From Mycolicibacterium rhodesiae (GTDB lineage Bacteria > Actinomycetota > Actinomycetes > Mycobacteriales > Mycobacteriaceae), in NCBI RefSeq assembly GCF_002086695.1, contig NZ_MVIH01000020.1, positions 16,901 to 80,900 on the forward strand: a stretch of DNA of 64,000 nt, written 5' to 3'. Below the pieces are notes generated by a model. It was not told where the DNA came from and did no database searches. It saw nothing but the letters and a program-made list of their open reading frames with translations. A program made the translations under genes and the position numbers. Shown piece after piece: positions 25,110 through 34,552 of the stretch (positions are counted from its first letter, which is position 1; each line of letters begins with the position of its first letter).

Positions 25110-26327
25110 GTGACTCACCGCGACGCGACATCGAATGTGCGCGGCACGCTCCGCGTCGCGGTGGGACTGGGCTCCGTCGTCGTGCTCGCCGCGGTGGTCG
25201 CGGTGTCGGTCATCATGTTTCGGGGCGACCTCACCCCGAGCGTGCCCATCACAGTGCTCTCGCCGCGCGCGGGGTTGGTGATGAACCCCGGCGCCAAGGT
25301 GAAGCTGCGCGCCGTCGAGGTCGGCACGGTGTCGTCGATCGACCAGAGTCCCAACGGTCAAGCGGTTCTTCATCTCTCGATCGATCCGGCACAGCTGCCG
25401 TTGATCCCCGGCAATGTGATGGTCGACATCTCCTCACCGACGGTGTTCGGCGCCAAGCTCGTCGAGCTCACCACGCCGGAGCATCCGTCCGCGCAGCCAC
25501 TGCGTTCCGGGCAGGTCATCGACGCGACCAATGTCACGGTGGAAATCAACACCGTCTTCCAGCGCCTCACCTCGCTGCTCTCACACGTGCAACCCGAGAA
25601 GCTCAACGAGGTTCTCGGTGTCCTCGCCGGAGCAATGAACGGCCGTGGCGAGCAGCTCGGAAAGATGTTCTCGGACATCGACACCCTGCTGGCCGAGCTC
25701 GAGCCGAGCCTGCCCGATCTGCGCCACGACATCCGCGCGGCGGACGTGGCGGTCGGTGCTTACTCCGACGCGGCGCCCGACCTGATGAGGTCGGTGGACA
25801 ATGTGACGCGGATCAGTCAGACGATCGTCGACCGGCAGGACGATCTGGATGCGTTGCTGCTCAGCGCAATTGGACTGGCCGATGTCGGAACCGACGTCGT
25901 CGACGGGAATCGGACGGCGCTCACCGAGGTCCTGCGCATCCTGGTACCCACCACGGACCTGACCAACCGCTACCGCGAAGCGTTGAACTGCACGCTTGCC
26001 GGTCTTCTCCCGATCGCCAAAGCGCCGCCACAGCCGGACCCCGGAGCCGTTGTTTCGGTGAGCTTCACCATGGGCTTGGAGCGGTACCGCTATCCCGCTG
26101 ACCTGCCGAAGGTGGCCGCGACCGGCGGGCCGCATTGCGCCGACCAGGGGCTGCCGCACCTGGCTCCCAACACCAAACCGCCCTTCCTGGTGACTGATAT
26201 CGGTGCCAATCCCGCCCAGTACGGCAATCAAGGAATTCTGCTGAATTCCGACGGTCTCAAGCAGCTGTTGTACGGTCCGCTGGACGGCCCACCCCGAAAC
26301 TCCGCACAGGTCGGGCAGCCCGGCTGA
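25110..26327 (+). CDS. MCE-family protein, MceA position
   Basis: 405 residues, GTG start after AGGGAGG. It has one N-terminal membrane helix (about 18-40), an MCE beta-domain (PRAGLVMNPGAKVKLRAVEVG to LVELTTPEH), then a long helical region rich in regularly spaced leucines and a proline-rich tail. Mce proteins assemble as periplasmic hexameric tubes that carry lipids or sterols to YrbE/MceG ABC importers. It is the first of six co-linear mce genes, but the two yrbE permease genes that normally precede mceA are absent; a rhomboid-like gene lies upstream instead. Confidence 0.93.
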   Translation: MTHRDATSNVRGTLRVAVGLGSVVVLAAVVAVSVIMFRGDLTPSVPITVLSPRAGLVMNPGAKVKLRAVEVGTVSSIDQSPNGQAVLHLSIDPAQLPLIPGNVMVDISSPTVFGAKLVELTTPEHPSAQPLRSGQVIDATNVTVEINTVFQRLTSLLSHVQPEKLNEVLGVLAGAMNGRGEQLGKMFSDIDTLLAELEPSLPDLRHDIRAADVAVGAYSDAAPDLMRSVDNVTRISQTIVDRQDDLDALLLSAIGLADVGTDVVDGNRTALTEVLRILVPTTDLTNRYREALNCTLAGLLPIAKAPPQPDPGAVVSVSFTMGLERYRYPADLPKVAATGGPHCADQGLPHLAPNTKPPFLVTDIGANPAQYGNQGILLNSDGLKQLLYGPLDGPPRNSAQVGQPG

Positions 26328-27353
26328 TGCGGTCATTACGGGCGACCACAGTCAAGTTCACCGTGTTCGTGCTGGTGATGGTCACCGCGACGGCATTGCT
26401 GTTCATGACGTTCGCCCAGTACCGCACCGGAAGCACCAACGGATACTCGGCGGTGTTCGCCGACGCATCCCGGCTCAAGCCCGGCGACAGCGTACGGGCG
26501 GCCGGCATCAGGATCGGCACGGTCGAAACGGTGACGCTGCGCGCCGACGCGACCGCCCTGGTGACGTTTGACGCCGACCGCGACGTCCTGTTGACCGGCG
26601 CGACCAAGGCCGCGGTGCGCTACCTCAACCTCGTGGGTGACCGCTACCTGGAGTTGGTCGACGCACCGGGCCCGACTGCCGTGCTGCCCGCCGGTTCCCA
26701 GATCCCCATCGATCGCACCGAACCGGCCCTCGACCTCGACCTGTTGCTCTCCGGGCTCAAGCCGGTGATTGCGAGCCTGAATCCGCACGACGTCAACGCC
26801 CTCACGGCGTCCCTGGTGCAGATCCTGCAGGGGCAGGGCGGGACTGTGGAATCGCTGTTCGCGAAGACGTCCTCGTTCACCACCGCTTTGGCTGAAAACG
26901 ACAGTGTCATCGAGCAACTCATCGACAACCTGAAAGGTCGTCCTGTCCACGCTGACGGCCGAGGGTGACCGATTCTCGGCATCAATCGATCGCATCGAAA
27001 AGTTGATCACCGGCTTTGCCGCCGACCGCGATCCGGTCGGTGCGGCGATCACCGCCCTCGACGCCGGCACCGCGTCGCTGGCCGACCTGCTCACCGCCGC
27101 GCGACCACCGCTGTCCGGGGTGGTCGAGCAGTTGAGCCGACTCGCCCCGATTCTGGATCAGGACAAAGAACGGGTGGATCGGGCACTGGTGAAGGCGCCG
27201 GAGAACTATCGAAAGCTGAGCCGGCTGGGCGCCTACGGCAGCTTCATCCAGATGTACGTGTGCGGCATGTCGGTGCGTGTGACCGACCTGCAGGGCAGGA
27301 CCGCGGTCTTCCCCTGGATCAAACAGACCAGCGGAAGGTGCGCTGAGCCGTGA
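26327..27353 (+). pseudogene. mceB, disrupted by a single-base frameshift
   Basis: The N-terminal part reads 213 residues (membrane helix, MCE domain YSAVFADASRLKPGDSVRAAG, start of helical region) and stops at 26968. The homologous C-terminal part continues one frame over to 27353. Dropping one G of AAAGG (26933-26937) restores a continuous 341-residue protein: NL-K-VVLSTLTAEGDRF, then IEKLITGFAADRDPVG. That is the normal MceB length. The extra base is either a genuine mutation, which would break the hexamer, or a sequencing error. The upstream overlap with mceA (TGATG) and downstream overlap with mceC are intact. Confidence 0.85.
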
Positions 27354-28447
27354 TGGGCAAATACCGTGGCGCAGCGCTTGTCCGGGCCGGCTTCATCGGA
27401 GTCTCGGTGGCGATTCTGGTGACGCTTGTCGGCCTGGCGCCCCAGACCCTGTGGTCGTGGGCGACGCAGGTGCGTTACCAGGCGGTGTTCCCCGAAGCCG
27501 GTGGGCTGGTAGCCGGCAATGACGTGGTGGTCTCGGGTATCAAAGTGGGCTCCGTCTCGTCGGTCACACTGCTGCGCGGTGATGCGTTGGTGACCTTCAC
27601 CGTCGACGGCACCGTGCACCTGGGATCGCAGACCACCGCACATATCAAGACCGGAACCGTGCTCGGGGCGCGAATCGTCACGCTGGTCCCGGCGGGCACC
27701 GGGACACAGAAGCCGTCCGACCCGATCCCGGCATCGCGAACCTCGTCGCCCTACGTGCTCACCGACGTCATCGGAGATCTCACCGCCAACGCATCGGGGC
27801 TGGACACCGCGACGTTGAACAAATCGCTCGAAACCCTCTCCGACACTGTCGATTCGATGGCGCCGCAACTCGGACCCACGCTGGCGGGGCTGACCCGGCT
27901 GTCCCAGTCGATGAACAACCGCAACGACACACTGCGGGAGCTCCTGCACAGCGCCTCGGATCTGGCCGGGGTGTTGTCCGAACGCCGTGAGCAGGTCAAC
28001 GCGCTCATCCTGAACGGGGCTGACCTGATCGCGGTCCTCGCGCAACGCCGTCAGGCGATCGCCGACCTCCTGGCCAACACCTCGTCGGTCAGCAGGCAGC
28101 TCTCGGCGCTGGTTCACGACAACGAAGCCAAGCTGGCGCCCACCTTGACCAAGCTCAACTCGGTCACCGAAGTGCTGCAGAAGAACCGCGACAACATCGC
28201 CAAGGCACTGCCAGGGCTGGCCAAATACGAGATCACGATGGGAGAGGCCGTATCGAGCGGCTTCTACTACCAGGCCTACACCGCCAACGTCGTGCCCGCG
28301 GCGTTCCTGCAGCCATTCTTCGATTACGCATTCGGATTCCGTCGCGGGACGGACGCGGGACAACCGCCGGACAACGCCGGACCGCGAGCGGAGTTCCCGT
28401 TCCCCTACAACGGGATTCCGCCCCAACCGCAGGAGGGTCCACGGTGA
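27353..28447 (+). CDS. MCE-family protein, MceC position
   Basis: 364 residues from ATG 27353; a GTG one codon earlier is possible. N-terminal helix, MCE domain (YQAVFPEAGGLVAGNDVVVSG...IKVGSVSS), and a long helical needle-forming region with repeated S/T-leucine heptad-like spacing (residues about 140-290). The C-terminus is proline-rich. Overlaps both neighbours, so translation is coupled across the operon. Confidence 0.93.
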   Translation: MGKYRGAALVRAGFIGVSVAILVTLVGLAPQTLWSWATQVRYQAVFPEAGGLVAGNDVVVSGIKVGSVSSVTLLRGDALVTFTVDGTVHLGSQTTAHIKTGTVLGARIVTLVPAGTGTQKPSDPIPASRTSSPYVLTDVIGDLTANASGLDTATLNKSLETLSDTVDSMAPQLGPTLAGLTRLSQSMNNRNDTLRELLHSASDLAGVLSERREQVNALILNGADLIAVLAQRRQAIADLLANTSSVSRQLSALVHDNEAKLAPTLTKLNSVTEVLQKNRDNIAKALPGLAKYEITMGEAVSSGFYYQAYTANVVPAAFLQPFFDYAFGFRRGTDAGQPPDNAGPRAEFPFPYNGIPPQPQEGPR

Positions 28448-29679
28448 CGTTCCGCAGCAAGATCGTCGCAGGCACCGCCGCCGTACTCGTCGCCCTCGCG
28501 GCGGCAGGCACCACCGTGCTGGTTCGGCACACGGTCTATCCGGCGACCACGATCACCGCGTACTTCACTGCCGCCACCGCGATCTACGCCGGCGACGAGG
28601 TGCGCGTGTCCGGGGTCAAAGTAGGCAGCATCGAGTCCATCGAGCCGGTCGGCAAGCAGGTCAAGATGGTCCTTCGCGTCGACCCGGGGGTGTCCATCCC
28701 GGCCGGCGCCCAGGCGGTCATCGTCGCGCAGAATCTGGTGGCGGCCCGCTACCTTCAGCTGACTCCGGCCTACCGAGACAGCGGTCCGACGATGCCGTCG
28801 GGTGCGGTGATCCCGGTCGAGCGGACTGCCGTCCCCGTCGAATGGGACGACGTCAAGACCCAGTTGATGCGGCTGTCAACCGATCTGGGGCCCAGCAGCG
28901 AGACAGCGCGGCCGGCGCTGGCTCGGCTGATCGACGACACCGCTGACGCAATGGGCGGCAACGGCGTGAAGCTTCGACAGATGCTGGCCCAGTTATCAGC
29001 TGTCGCACGAATCTTCGCCGACGGAAGCGGAAACATCGTCGACATCATCAAGGGCTTGCAGAATCTGGTCACGGTACTGCGCGACAGCAGTGGAGCGATC
29101 GTCGACTTCGAGCACCGCCTCGGCGCACTGATGGGAACGCTCGACGACAACACCGGCGATCTCGACGCCGCGTTACGCGACCTGGCGACAGCCACCGCCG
29201 ATGCGCAACGCTTCGTGAGCGGAAGTCGTGAGGCGACCGTCGAACAGGTCGAGCGCCTGACCGACGTCACCCGAAACCTCGCCGACAACCGCAAGAGTCT
29301 CGAGCAGTTGCTGCATGTGGCGCCGAACGCCTTCGCCAACTACTACAACGTCTACAACCCCGACACCGGCGACAACATCGGATCGATCGTCTTCAACAAC
29401 TTCACCGACCCGATCCAGTTCATCTGCGGGCAGATCGGTGCACTGGAGAACGCCACCGCGCCGGAAACGGCGAAGCTGTGCGCCCAGTACCTCGGCCCGG
29501 CGATGCGGTTGCTCAGCTTCAACCTGTTGCCGTTCCCGATGAGCCCGTTCCTGATGAAGGCGCCATCCCCGGAAAATCTCACCTACTCCGATCCGGCCCT
29601 GGCGCCAGGGGGATCCGGGCCCGTGCCCGGTCCGCCCGAGAGTCCGCCGGCGATCTCCGCGTACCAGGGGACGCCGTGA
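28444..29679 (+). CDS. MCE-family protein, MceD position
   Basis: 411 residues, GTG start inside the mceC stop (GTGA). Signal-like N-terminal helix, MCE domain (YFTAATAIYAGDEVRVSGVKVG), and helical region to about residue 290. The conserved end domain has YYNVYNPDTGDN...QFICGQIG and a cysteine pair, followed by a Pro/Gly/Ser-rich tail. Typical MceD architecture. Confidence 0.93.
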   Translation: MTFRSKIVAGTAAVLVALAAAGTTVLVRHTVYPATTITAYFTAATAIYAGDEVRVSGVKVGSIESIEPVGKQVKMVLRVDPGVSIPAGAQAVIVAQNLVAARYLQLTPAYRDSGPTMPSGAVIPVERTAVPVEWDDVKTQLMRLSTDLGPSSETARPALARLIDDTADAMGGNGVKLRQMLAQLSAVARIFADGSGNIVDIIKGLQNLVTVLRDSSGAIVDFEHRLGALMGTLDDNTGDLDAALRDLATATADAQRFVSGSREATVEQVERLTDVTRNLADNRKSLEQLLHVAPNAFANYYNVYNPDTGDNIGSIVFNNFTDPIQFICGQIGALENATAPETAKLCAQYLGPAMRLLSFNLLPFPMSPFLMKAPSPENLTYSDPALAPGGSGPVPGPPESPPAISAYQGTP

Positions 29680-30827
29680 GGCACCGGCCAATCCGGGCGG
29701 CCGTGGTGGTCGTCCTCATCACGTATGGCATCTCCGGATGCGGTTTTCGGGGCCTGAACTCACTGCCACTGCCGGGCACGCAGGAGAGGCGCGGCTCGAG
29801 TGCCTTTCATGTCGAGATCTCCAATGTCGCCATGTTGGAATCGAATTCGCCGGTCCTGGTCGACGACGTCGTCGTCGGTACCGTCGGCGAGATGCGGCTG
29901 CGCAACTGGCATGCCGACGTCGAGGTGTTCGTTCGCCCGGAGGTGGTGGTGCCGGCCAACGCGGTCGCCAGCGTCGGACAGACCAGTCTGCTTGGCTCGA
30001 TGCACCTGTCGCTCGATCCGCCGATCGGCGTTGCCCCGCAGGGCCGGTTGCAGCCGGGAACGACGATCCCGCTGAACAGATCGTCGACGTACCCGTCCAC
30101 CGAACGGACATTGTCCACGCTGTCGGCGGTGGTGAACGGCGGCGGACTCGGCCAGATCGGTGACGTCATCCGAAACGCCAACACCGCATTCACGGGGCGG
30201 CAGAGCCAGATCCGAGACATGCTACGGCGATTGGATGATTTCGTCGGCACGCTGGACAGCGAACGCAGCGACCTGATCGACATGATTCGGCAGTTGAACA
30301 CGTTCACCGGCACGTTCGCCCAGCAGCGTGACGACGTCACCGCCGCACTGCGGCGCGTTCCCGCAGCCCTCGACGTGCTCATCCGGGAGCGGCCGCGCAT
30401 CGTCACCGCGCTGGACAAACTACGAAAGTTCAGCGAATCCACCACCGACCTGATCACTGTGACGCAGAGCGACCTGGTCACCAACCTGCACAACCTCGAG
30501 CCGACGATCAAGGCGCTGGCCGATGTCGGTCCCGAGCTCGACACCGCGCTGGCCTTCGCCACCACCTACCCCTACAACCAGAGCTACATCGACCGGGCGG
30601 TACGCGGCGATTACGTGAACATGTTCCTGGTCGCCGATCTGACGATTCCGCGACTCAAGCGAACGATGTTCCTGGGCACCCGGTGGGGCGACCAGGATGC
30701 GAAACTTGTTCCGGCACCGGGTGAGCCGTGGTACCTGAACTACACCTACGACCCACTCAAGACCGGCATCGCCGATCCGGCGCCGGCCACACCGCAGCCG
30801 GTGCCGACGCCGAGCGGGGGCGGCTGA
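29676..30827 (+). CDS. MCE-family lipoprotein, MceE (LprK-type)
   Basis: 383 residues from GTG 29676 (GTGA overlap). The N-terminus RHRPIRAAVVVVLITYGISG-C is a lipoprotein signal with the lipidated Cys22, as expected for the MceE subunit of every Mce complex. It is followed by an MCE domain (FHVEISNVAMLESNSPVLVD) and a helical region. The start upstream of the lipobox is the only one that gives a proper signal peptide. Confidence 0.94.
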   Translation: MRHRPIRAAVVVVLITYGISGCGFRGLNSLPLPGTQERRGSSAFHVEISNVAMLESNSPVLVDDVVVGTVGEMRLRNWHADVEVFVRPEVVVPANAVASVGQTSLLGSMHLSLDPPIGVAPQGRLQPGTTIPLNRSSTYPSTERTLSTLSAVVNGGGLGQIGDVIRNANTAFTGRQSQIRDMLRRLDDFVGTLDSERSDLIDMIRQLNTFTGTFAQQRDDVTAALRRVPAALDVLIRERPRIVTALDKLRKFSESTTDLITVTQSDLVTNLHNLEPTIKALADVGPELDTALAFATTYPYNQSYIDRAVRGDYVNMFLVADLTIPRLKRTMFLGTRWGDQDAKLVPAPGEPWYLNYTYDPLKTGIADPAPATPQPVPTPSGGG

Positions 30828-32308
30828 TGCTGACCCGACTCGTCCGCATCCAATTGGTGATCTTCAGCGTGATCGCGGTTGCCGGCCTGCTGCTGATGAC
30901 GTTTCTGTTCATCCAGGTGCCGACGCTGCTGGGGATCGGCAAGATCACGGTCACCCTGGAATTACCCAGCGGGGGTGGTCTGTACCGGTTCTCGAACGTC
31001 ACCTACCGCGGCGTGCAAGTCGGCAAGGTCACCGACCTGCGACTGACCCCACGCGGCGCGCAAGCCACGCTTTCGCTGGATACATCACCGAGAATCCCCG
31101 CCGATCTGCGGGCCGAGGTCCGTAGTGCCTCGGCGATCGGCGAACAGTATGTCGACCTGCGGCCGCAGAGCGGATCGGGTCCGTACCTGCGGGACGGATC
31201 GGTGATCACGCTGCAACAGACCACCGTCCCGCAGGCTGTCGGCCCGATGCTGGACAGGGTGAGCACGCTCGTCGGGAGCATTCCCGGCGACAAAATCGCT
31301 GTCCTGCTTGACGAGTCGGACACCGGGCTGCGCGGCGCCGGGTACGACCTGTCTTCGCTGATGGATTCGGCGGCGACCGTCGTCGACAAGATCCACGGCG
31401 TACGCACTGAGACCAGATCGTTGGTCGACGACGCTGTCCCGCTGCTGGATTCACAGACCGCCACCGCCGATTCACTGCGCGTATGGGCCCGCGGTCTGGC
31501 CAACGTGACCCAGACGATCGCCGACGACGACGACCGGATCCGGGCACTGCTGAGCACCGGCCCTGCTGCCGCCGACGAGATCACCCGGGCGCTCGATCAG
31601 CTGAAGCCGACACTGCCGGTGTTACTGGCCAACCTGAGCACGCTGGGTCAAATCCTGGTCACCTACAACTCGTCTCTCGAGCAGCTACTGGTGCTGTTGC
31701 CGCCGGCCATCGCCAGCACTCAGGCATTCGGGCTGCCGACCAACAATCCCACGGGATTGCCGGTGGGGGAGTTCGCGATCACGTTGGGTGATCCGCCGCC
31801 GTGCACCGTCGGCTTCCTTCCGCCGTCGTCGTGGCGATCACCGGCCGACACAACCACCATCGACACCCCAGACGGCCTGTATTGCAAGCTGCCACAGGAT
31901 TCGCCGCTCGCCGTCCGGGGCGCACGGAATTACCCCTGCGTCGGCAAGCCGGGCAAGCGTGCTCCCACCGTGGAGATGTGCGACAGCGATCAGCCCTTCG
32001 TGCCGACGGCGGTGCGCCAGCACGCGGTCGGGCCGTATCCACTCGACCCGAACCTCATCGCGCAGGGGGTTCCGCCCGACAGCAGGGTCAACCCCGACGA
32101 CCGCATATACGGCCCACCGGATTCGCCCGCACCGGGGGTGGCTCCCAGCGCATTCGACACGCCCGGTCCGGGTCGGCCGCCGGTGCAGGTCATCCCGTAC
32201 AACCCGGCGACGGGCAGTTACGTCACCGCGGAGGGGCGCAGATTCGTCCAGTCGGATCTCGGCGGCCCGAAAGCGCCCATCTCGTGGAAAGACCTTCTGC
32301 CGTGCTAA
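30827..32308 (+). CDS. MCE-family protein, MceF position
   Basis: 493 residues, ATG in TGATG overlap with mceE. N-terminal helix, MCE domain (GLYRFSNVTYRGVQVGKVTD), and helical barrel region. The long C-terminal extension with cysteines (PPPCTVGF, GLYCKLP, NYPCVGK, VEMCDSD) and a Pro/Gly-rich stretch ends in LLPC. This is the longest gene of the operon, as usual for MceF. The stop overlaps the convergent TetR gene by 4 bp. Confidence 0.93.
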   Translation: MLTRLVRIQLVIFSVIAVAGLLLMTFLFIQVPTLLGIGKITVTLELPSGGGLYRFSNVTYRGVQVGKVTDLRLTPRGAQATLSLDTSPRIPADLRAEVRSASAIGEQYVDLRPQSGSGPYLRDGSVITLQQTTVPQAVGPMLDRVSTLVGSIPGDKIAVLLDESDTGLRGAGYDLSSLMDSAATVVDKIHGVRTETRSLVDDAVPLLDSQTATADSLRVWARGLANVTQTIADDDDRIRALLSTGPAAADEITRALDQLKPTLPVLLANLSTLGQILVTYNSSLEQLLVLLPPAIASTQAFGLPTNNPTGLPVGEFAITLGDPPPCTVGFLPPSSWRSPADTTTIDTPDGLYCKLPQDSPLAVRGARNYPCVGKPGKRAPTVEMCDSDQPFVPTAVRQHAVGPYPLDPNLIAQGVPPDSRVNPDDRIYGPPDSPAPGVAPSAFDTPGPGRPPVQVIPYNPATGSYVTAEGRRFVQSDLGGPKAPISWKDLLPC

Positions 32309-32904
32309 CTTTCGGAGGACAGCGGCGCCAGGCCGGAACGTACCAGGCCCACACTGGTGGCCACCACCTCACGAAGATCCGTCGAGCAGCCGTCGCGGCC
32401 CCATCGCTCGACGGCGGTGACCAGAGCTGCCGCCAACACCGCGCCCGCGACCTCGGCGATCAGGTCGACATCGGGGAGGTCGGTGTAGCGACGCTTGACG
32501 AAGTCGGTCAGCACCGCCGCGAACGATGCCTGCACCACCCGAAGGTGCCCGGCGGCGCGGTCCCCGTCGAGCAGTGTCGCCCGCATGATCGCAGCCTGGC
32601 GCACGATCTCGAGGTCATGCGGGAAGCTGACGACGCTGCCCAGCACTGCGTCGAACAGCGATTCGTCGGCCGGGCGCCGCGCCAGGGCATCGGCGAACCA
32701 CTCGAGTTGGGTCTCGTAGTCCTGGAACAGCACCGCCTCTTTGGTCGGGAAGTGCCGGAAGAACGTCCGTTCGGTGACGCCCGCATCGTCGGCGAGCTGG
32801 GCGACCGTCACGTTCGTGAACCCGTCGGTGGCGAACCGCGCCAACGCCACCTCGCGCAATGCCTCTCGCGTCGCAGTGCGGCGCCGGTCATGCGAGTTCG
32901 TCAT
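32305..32904 (-). CDS. TetR-family transcriptional regulator
   Basis: 199 residues from ATG 32904; 12 further codons upstream would intrude on the operator region. The N-terminal HTH is typical: ATREALREVALARFATDGFTNVTVAQLADDAGVTERTFFRHF (split at will), with recognition helix VTERTFFRHF and the following K-E-A-V. The C-terminal ligand domain has no recognisable ligand signature. It is divergent from the oxidoreductase/ferredoxin pair and convergent with mceF. Near-identical elements before mceA and before the oxidoreductase make it the best candidate regulator of both operons. Confidence 0.92.
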   Translation of the reverse strand: MTNSHDRRRTATREALREVALARFATDGFTNVTVAQLADDAGVTERTFFRHFPTKEAVLFQDYETQLEWFADALARRPADESLFDAVLGSVVSFPHDLEIVRQAAIMRATLLDGDRAAGHLRVVQASFAAVLTDFVKRRYTDLPDVDLIAEVAGAVLAAALVTAVERWGRDGCSTDLREVVATSVGLVRSGLAPLSSES

Positions 32905-32942
32905 TACGGCATTTTCGCACAATGTCTTTCGCAAATTCACGG

Positions 32943-32958
32943 CAGTCGTGACATCAGT
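32943..32958. promoter_or_regulatory. operator-like element before the oxidoreductase gene
   Basis: CAGTCGTGACATCAGT, differing at only two central positions from 25056-25071 before mceA. The core TGA-CA-TCA is a partial palindrome. It sits 26 bp before the oxidoreductase start and 39 bp from the divergent tetR start, a position that allows both autoregulation and target control. Confidence 0.65.
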
Positions 32959-32983
32959 TCCATCGAGTGAGGAGAAACCAACA

Positions 32984-34552
32984 ATGACCGACTACGACGC
33001 GATCGTCATCGGGGCGGGCCACAACGGCCTGACCGCGGCGGCGGTTCTTCAGCAACGGGGCTTACGTACGGTGGTGCTCGAACAGAACACCTATTCCGGC
33101 GGCATGGCGGCAACTGTGGAGTTGATCGACGGATTCCGTTACGAGATAGCCGGTTCCGTCCAATTTCCGACCGCCCCGGAGGTCGCCGCGGCCCTGGAAC
33201 TGCACACGATCCCGCAGGTCCATTCGGAGGTTCAGTCGGTCAATCTCGGTGAGGCCGGCGAGGAACCGATGATCCTGTACAGCGACCCGATGAAGTACAT
33301 GACGCACCTGTCCGAGAGACACGGAACCGATGCCGTGCTGGGTATGGCCAAGATGCTCGAGTGGACCACCGGTCCCTCCCGTGCGCTGGGGCGCTTCGAG
33401 GCGCGCACCCCACCGAAGACTCTCGACGAGATGTATGCCTGCGCGACAAACGAATCCGAGCGCCGTGCGATCCACGAGATGCTGTTCGGCACGGCAATGG
33501 ATATCATCGATCGCAACTTCCCGGACAAGGACAAGTACGCCACCATCCGCGGCATGCTGGCCTTCCTGGCCATCAACTCCACCTACCGCGGCCCGTTCAC
33601 ACCGGGCAGCGCAACCTGTCTGGCCTTCGCGATGGGTGTGCCGGACATGGACGCCACGATGATGACGAAACTGGAGGGCGGCATCGGCGCCGTCTGCGAT
33701 CACCTCAAGAAACTGTTCGTCGACCGCGGCGGCGAGATCAGATATCGCACCAAGGTCGAGCAGATCCTCGTCGAGGATGAGCGGGTGACCGGAGTCCGGC
33801 TACGCGACGGCTCGGTGCTGACTGCACCCGTCGTGGTGTCCAACCTGTCGCCGGATCTGACGCTGATCGATCTGGTCGGTACCGAGTATCTGCCTGGCAA
33901 CCTGGTCGAGAGGCTGGCCGGACGCGACCATCGCGCCACGTTCATCCAGATGCATTTCGCGCTGGACGGTCTGCCCGAGTTCGCCGCGCCGTACGAGCTC
34001 CTCAACGAAGAGGGCATGCAGCAGTCGGTCGGTGTCTTCGGCACACCCGAAGAGCAACAACGACAGTGGGAGATGGCGCGGGCCGGAATGCTGCCGGACA
34101 ACCCGTCGTTCGGTATGCAGATCCCGTCCGTCACCGACCCGTCCCTGGCGCCGCCGGGAAAGCACGCGGCCAGTGCGTACGCCTACGGGTTCCCGGTGGA
34201 GGCGCCACGCGAACAACACGGACGGCTCAAACAAGAGATGGCCGAGACGGTGATCGACAAGATCACGAAGTTCGCGCCGAACTTCCGAGACATCCAGATT
34301 CGCCACATCACGTTCGCGCCCTATCACATGCAGACGATGTTCGGCGCGCCCGACGGAGACTTCTGCCACGGTCTGCTGCACCCGGACCTGATGGGCCCGA
34401 ACCGCCCGGGCCCCAAGGGATTCCTGGACATCCAGATCCCGATACAGGGGTTGTATCTGGGCGGCGCCGGCTGCCACGGCGGCCCCGGCATCACCTTCGT
34501 CCCGGGATACAACGCGGCGTACGCGGCGCTGGACGACCTGGCGGCATCATGA
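32984..34552 (+). CDS. phytoene-desaturase-like FAD oxidoreductase
   Basis: 522 residues from ATG 32984 with GAGGAG upstream. N-terminal Rossmann FAD motif (IVIGAGHNGLTAAAVLQQRG, then LEQN), a central substrate domain, and the C-terminal FAD-closing motif (GLYLGGAGCHGGPGITFVPG). This is the carotenoid/amine-oxidase flavoprotein superfamily (CrtI/PYROXD2-like). It would saturate or desaturate a lipidic C-C bond; no carotenoid gene is nearby. It overlaps the ferredoxin gene by 4 nt (ATGA), so the two are made together, and ferredoxin is the probable electron partner (inference). Confidence 0.9.
   Translation: MTDYDAIVIGAGHNGLTAAAVLQQRGLRTVVLEQNTYSGGMAATVELIDGFRYEIAGSVQFPTAPEVAAALELHTIPQVHSEVQSVNLGEAGEEPMILYSDPMKYMTHLSERHGTDAVLGMAKMLEWTTGPSRALGRFEARTPPKTLDEMYACATNESERRAIHEMLFGTAMDIIDRNFPDKDKYATIRGMLAFLAINSTYRGPFTPGSATCLAFAMGVPDMDATMMTKLEGGIGAVCDHLKKLFVDRGGEIRYRTKVEQILVEDERVTGVRLRDGSVLTAPVVVSNLSPDLTLIDLVGTEYLPGNLVERLAGRDHRATFIQMHFALDGLPEFAAPYELLNEEGMQQSVGVFGTPEEQQRQWEMARAGMLPDNPSFGMQIPSVTDPSLAPPGKHAASAYAYGFPVEAPREQHGRLKQEMAETVIDKITKFAPNFRDIQIRHITFAPYHMQTMFGAPDGDFCHGLLHPDLMGPNRPGPKGFLDIQIPIQGLYLGGAGCHGGPGITFVPGYNAAYAALDDLAAS

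Noticed and set aside
26327..27353. Programmed ribosomal frameshift in mceB
   Set aside because: AAAGGTC is not a convincing +1 slippery site and no stimulatory structure is obvious; mutation or sequencing error is simpler.
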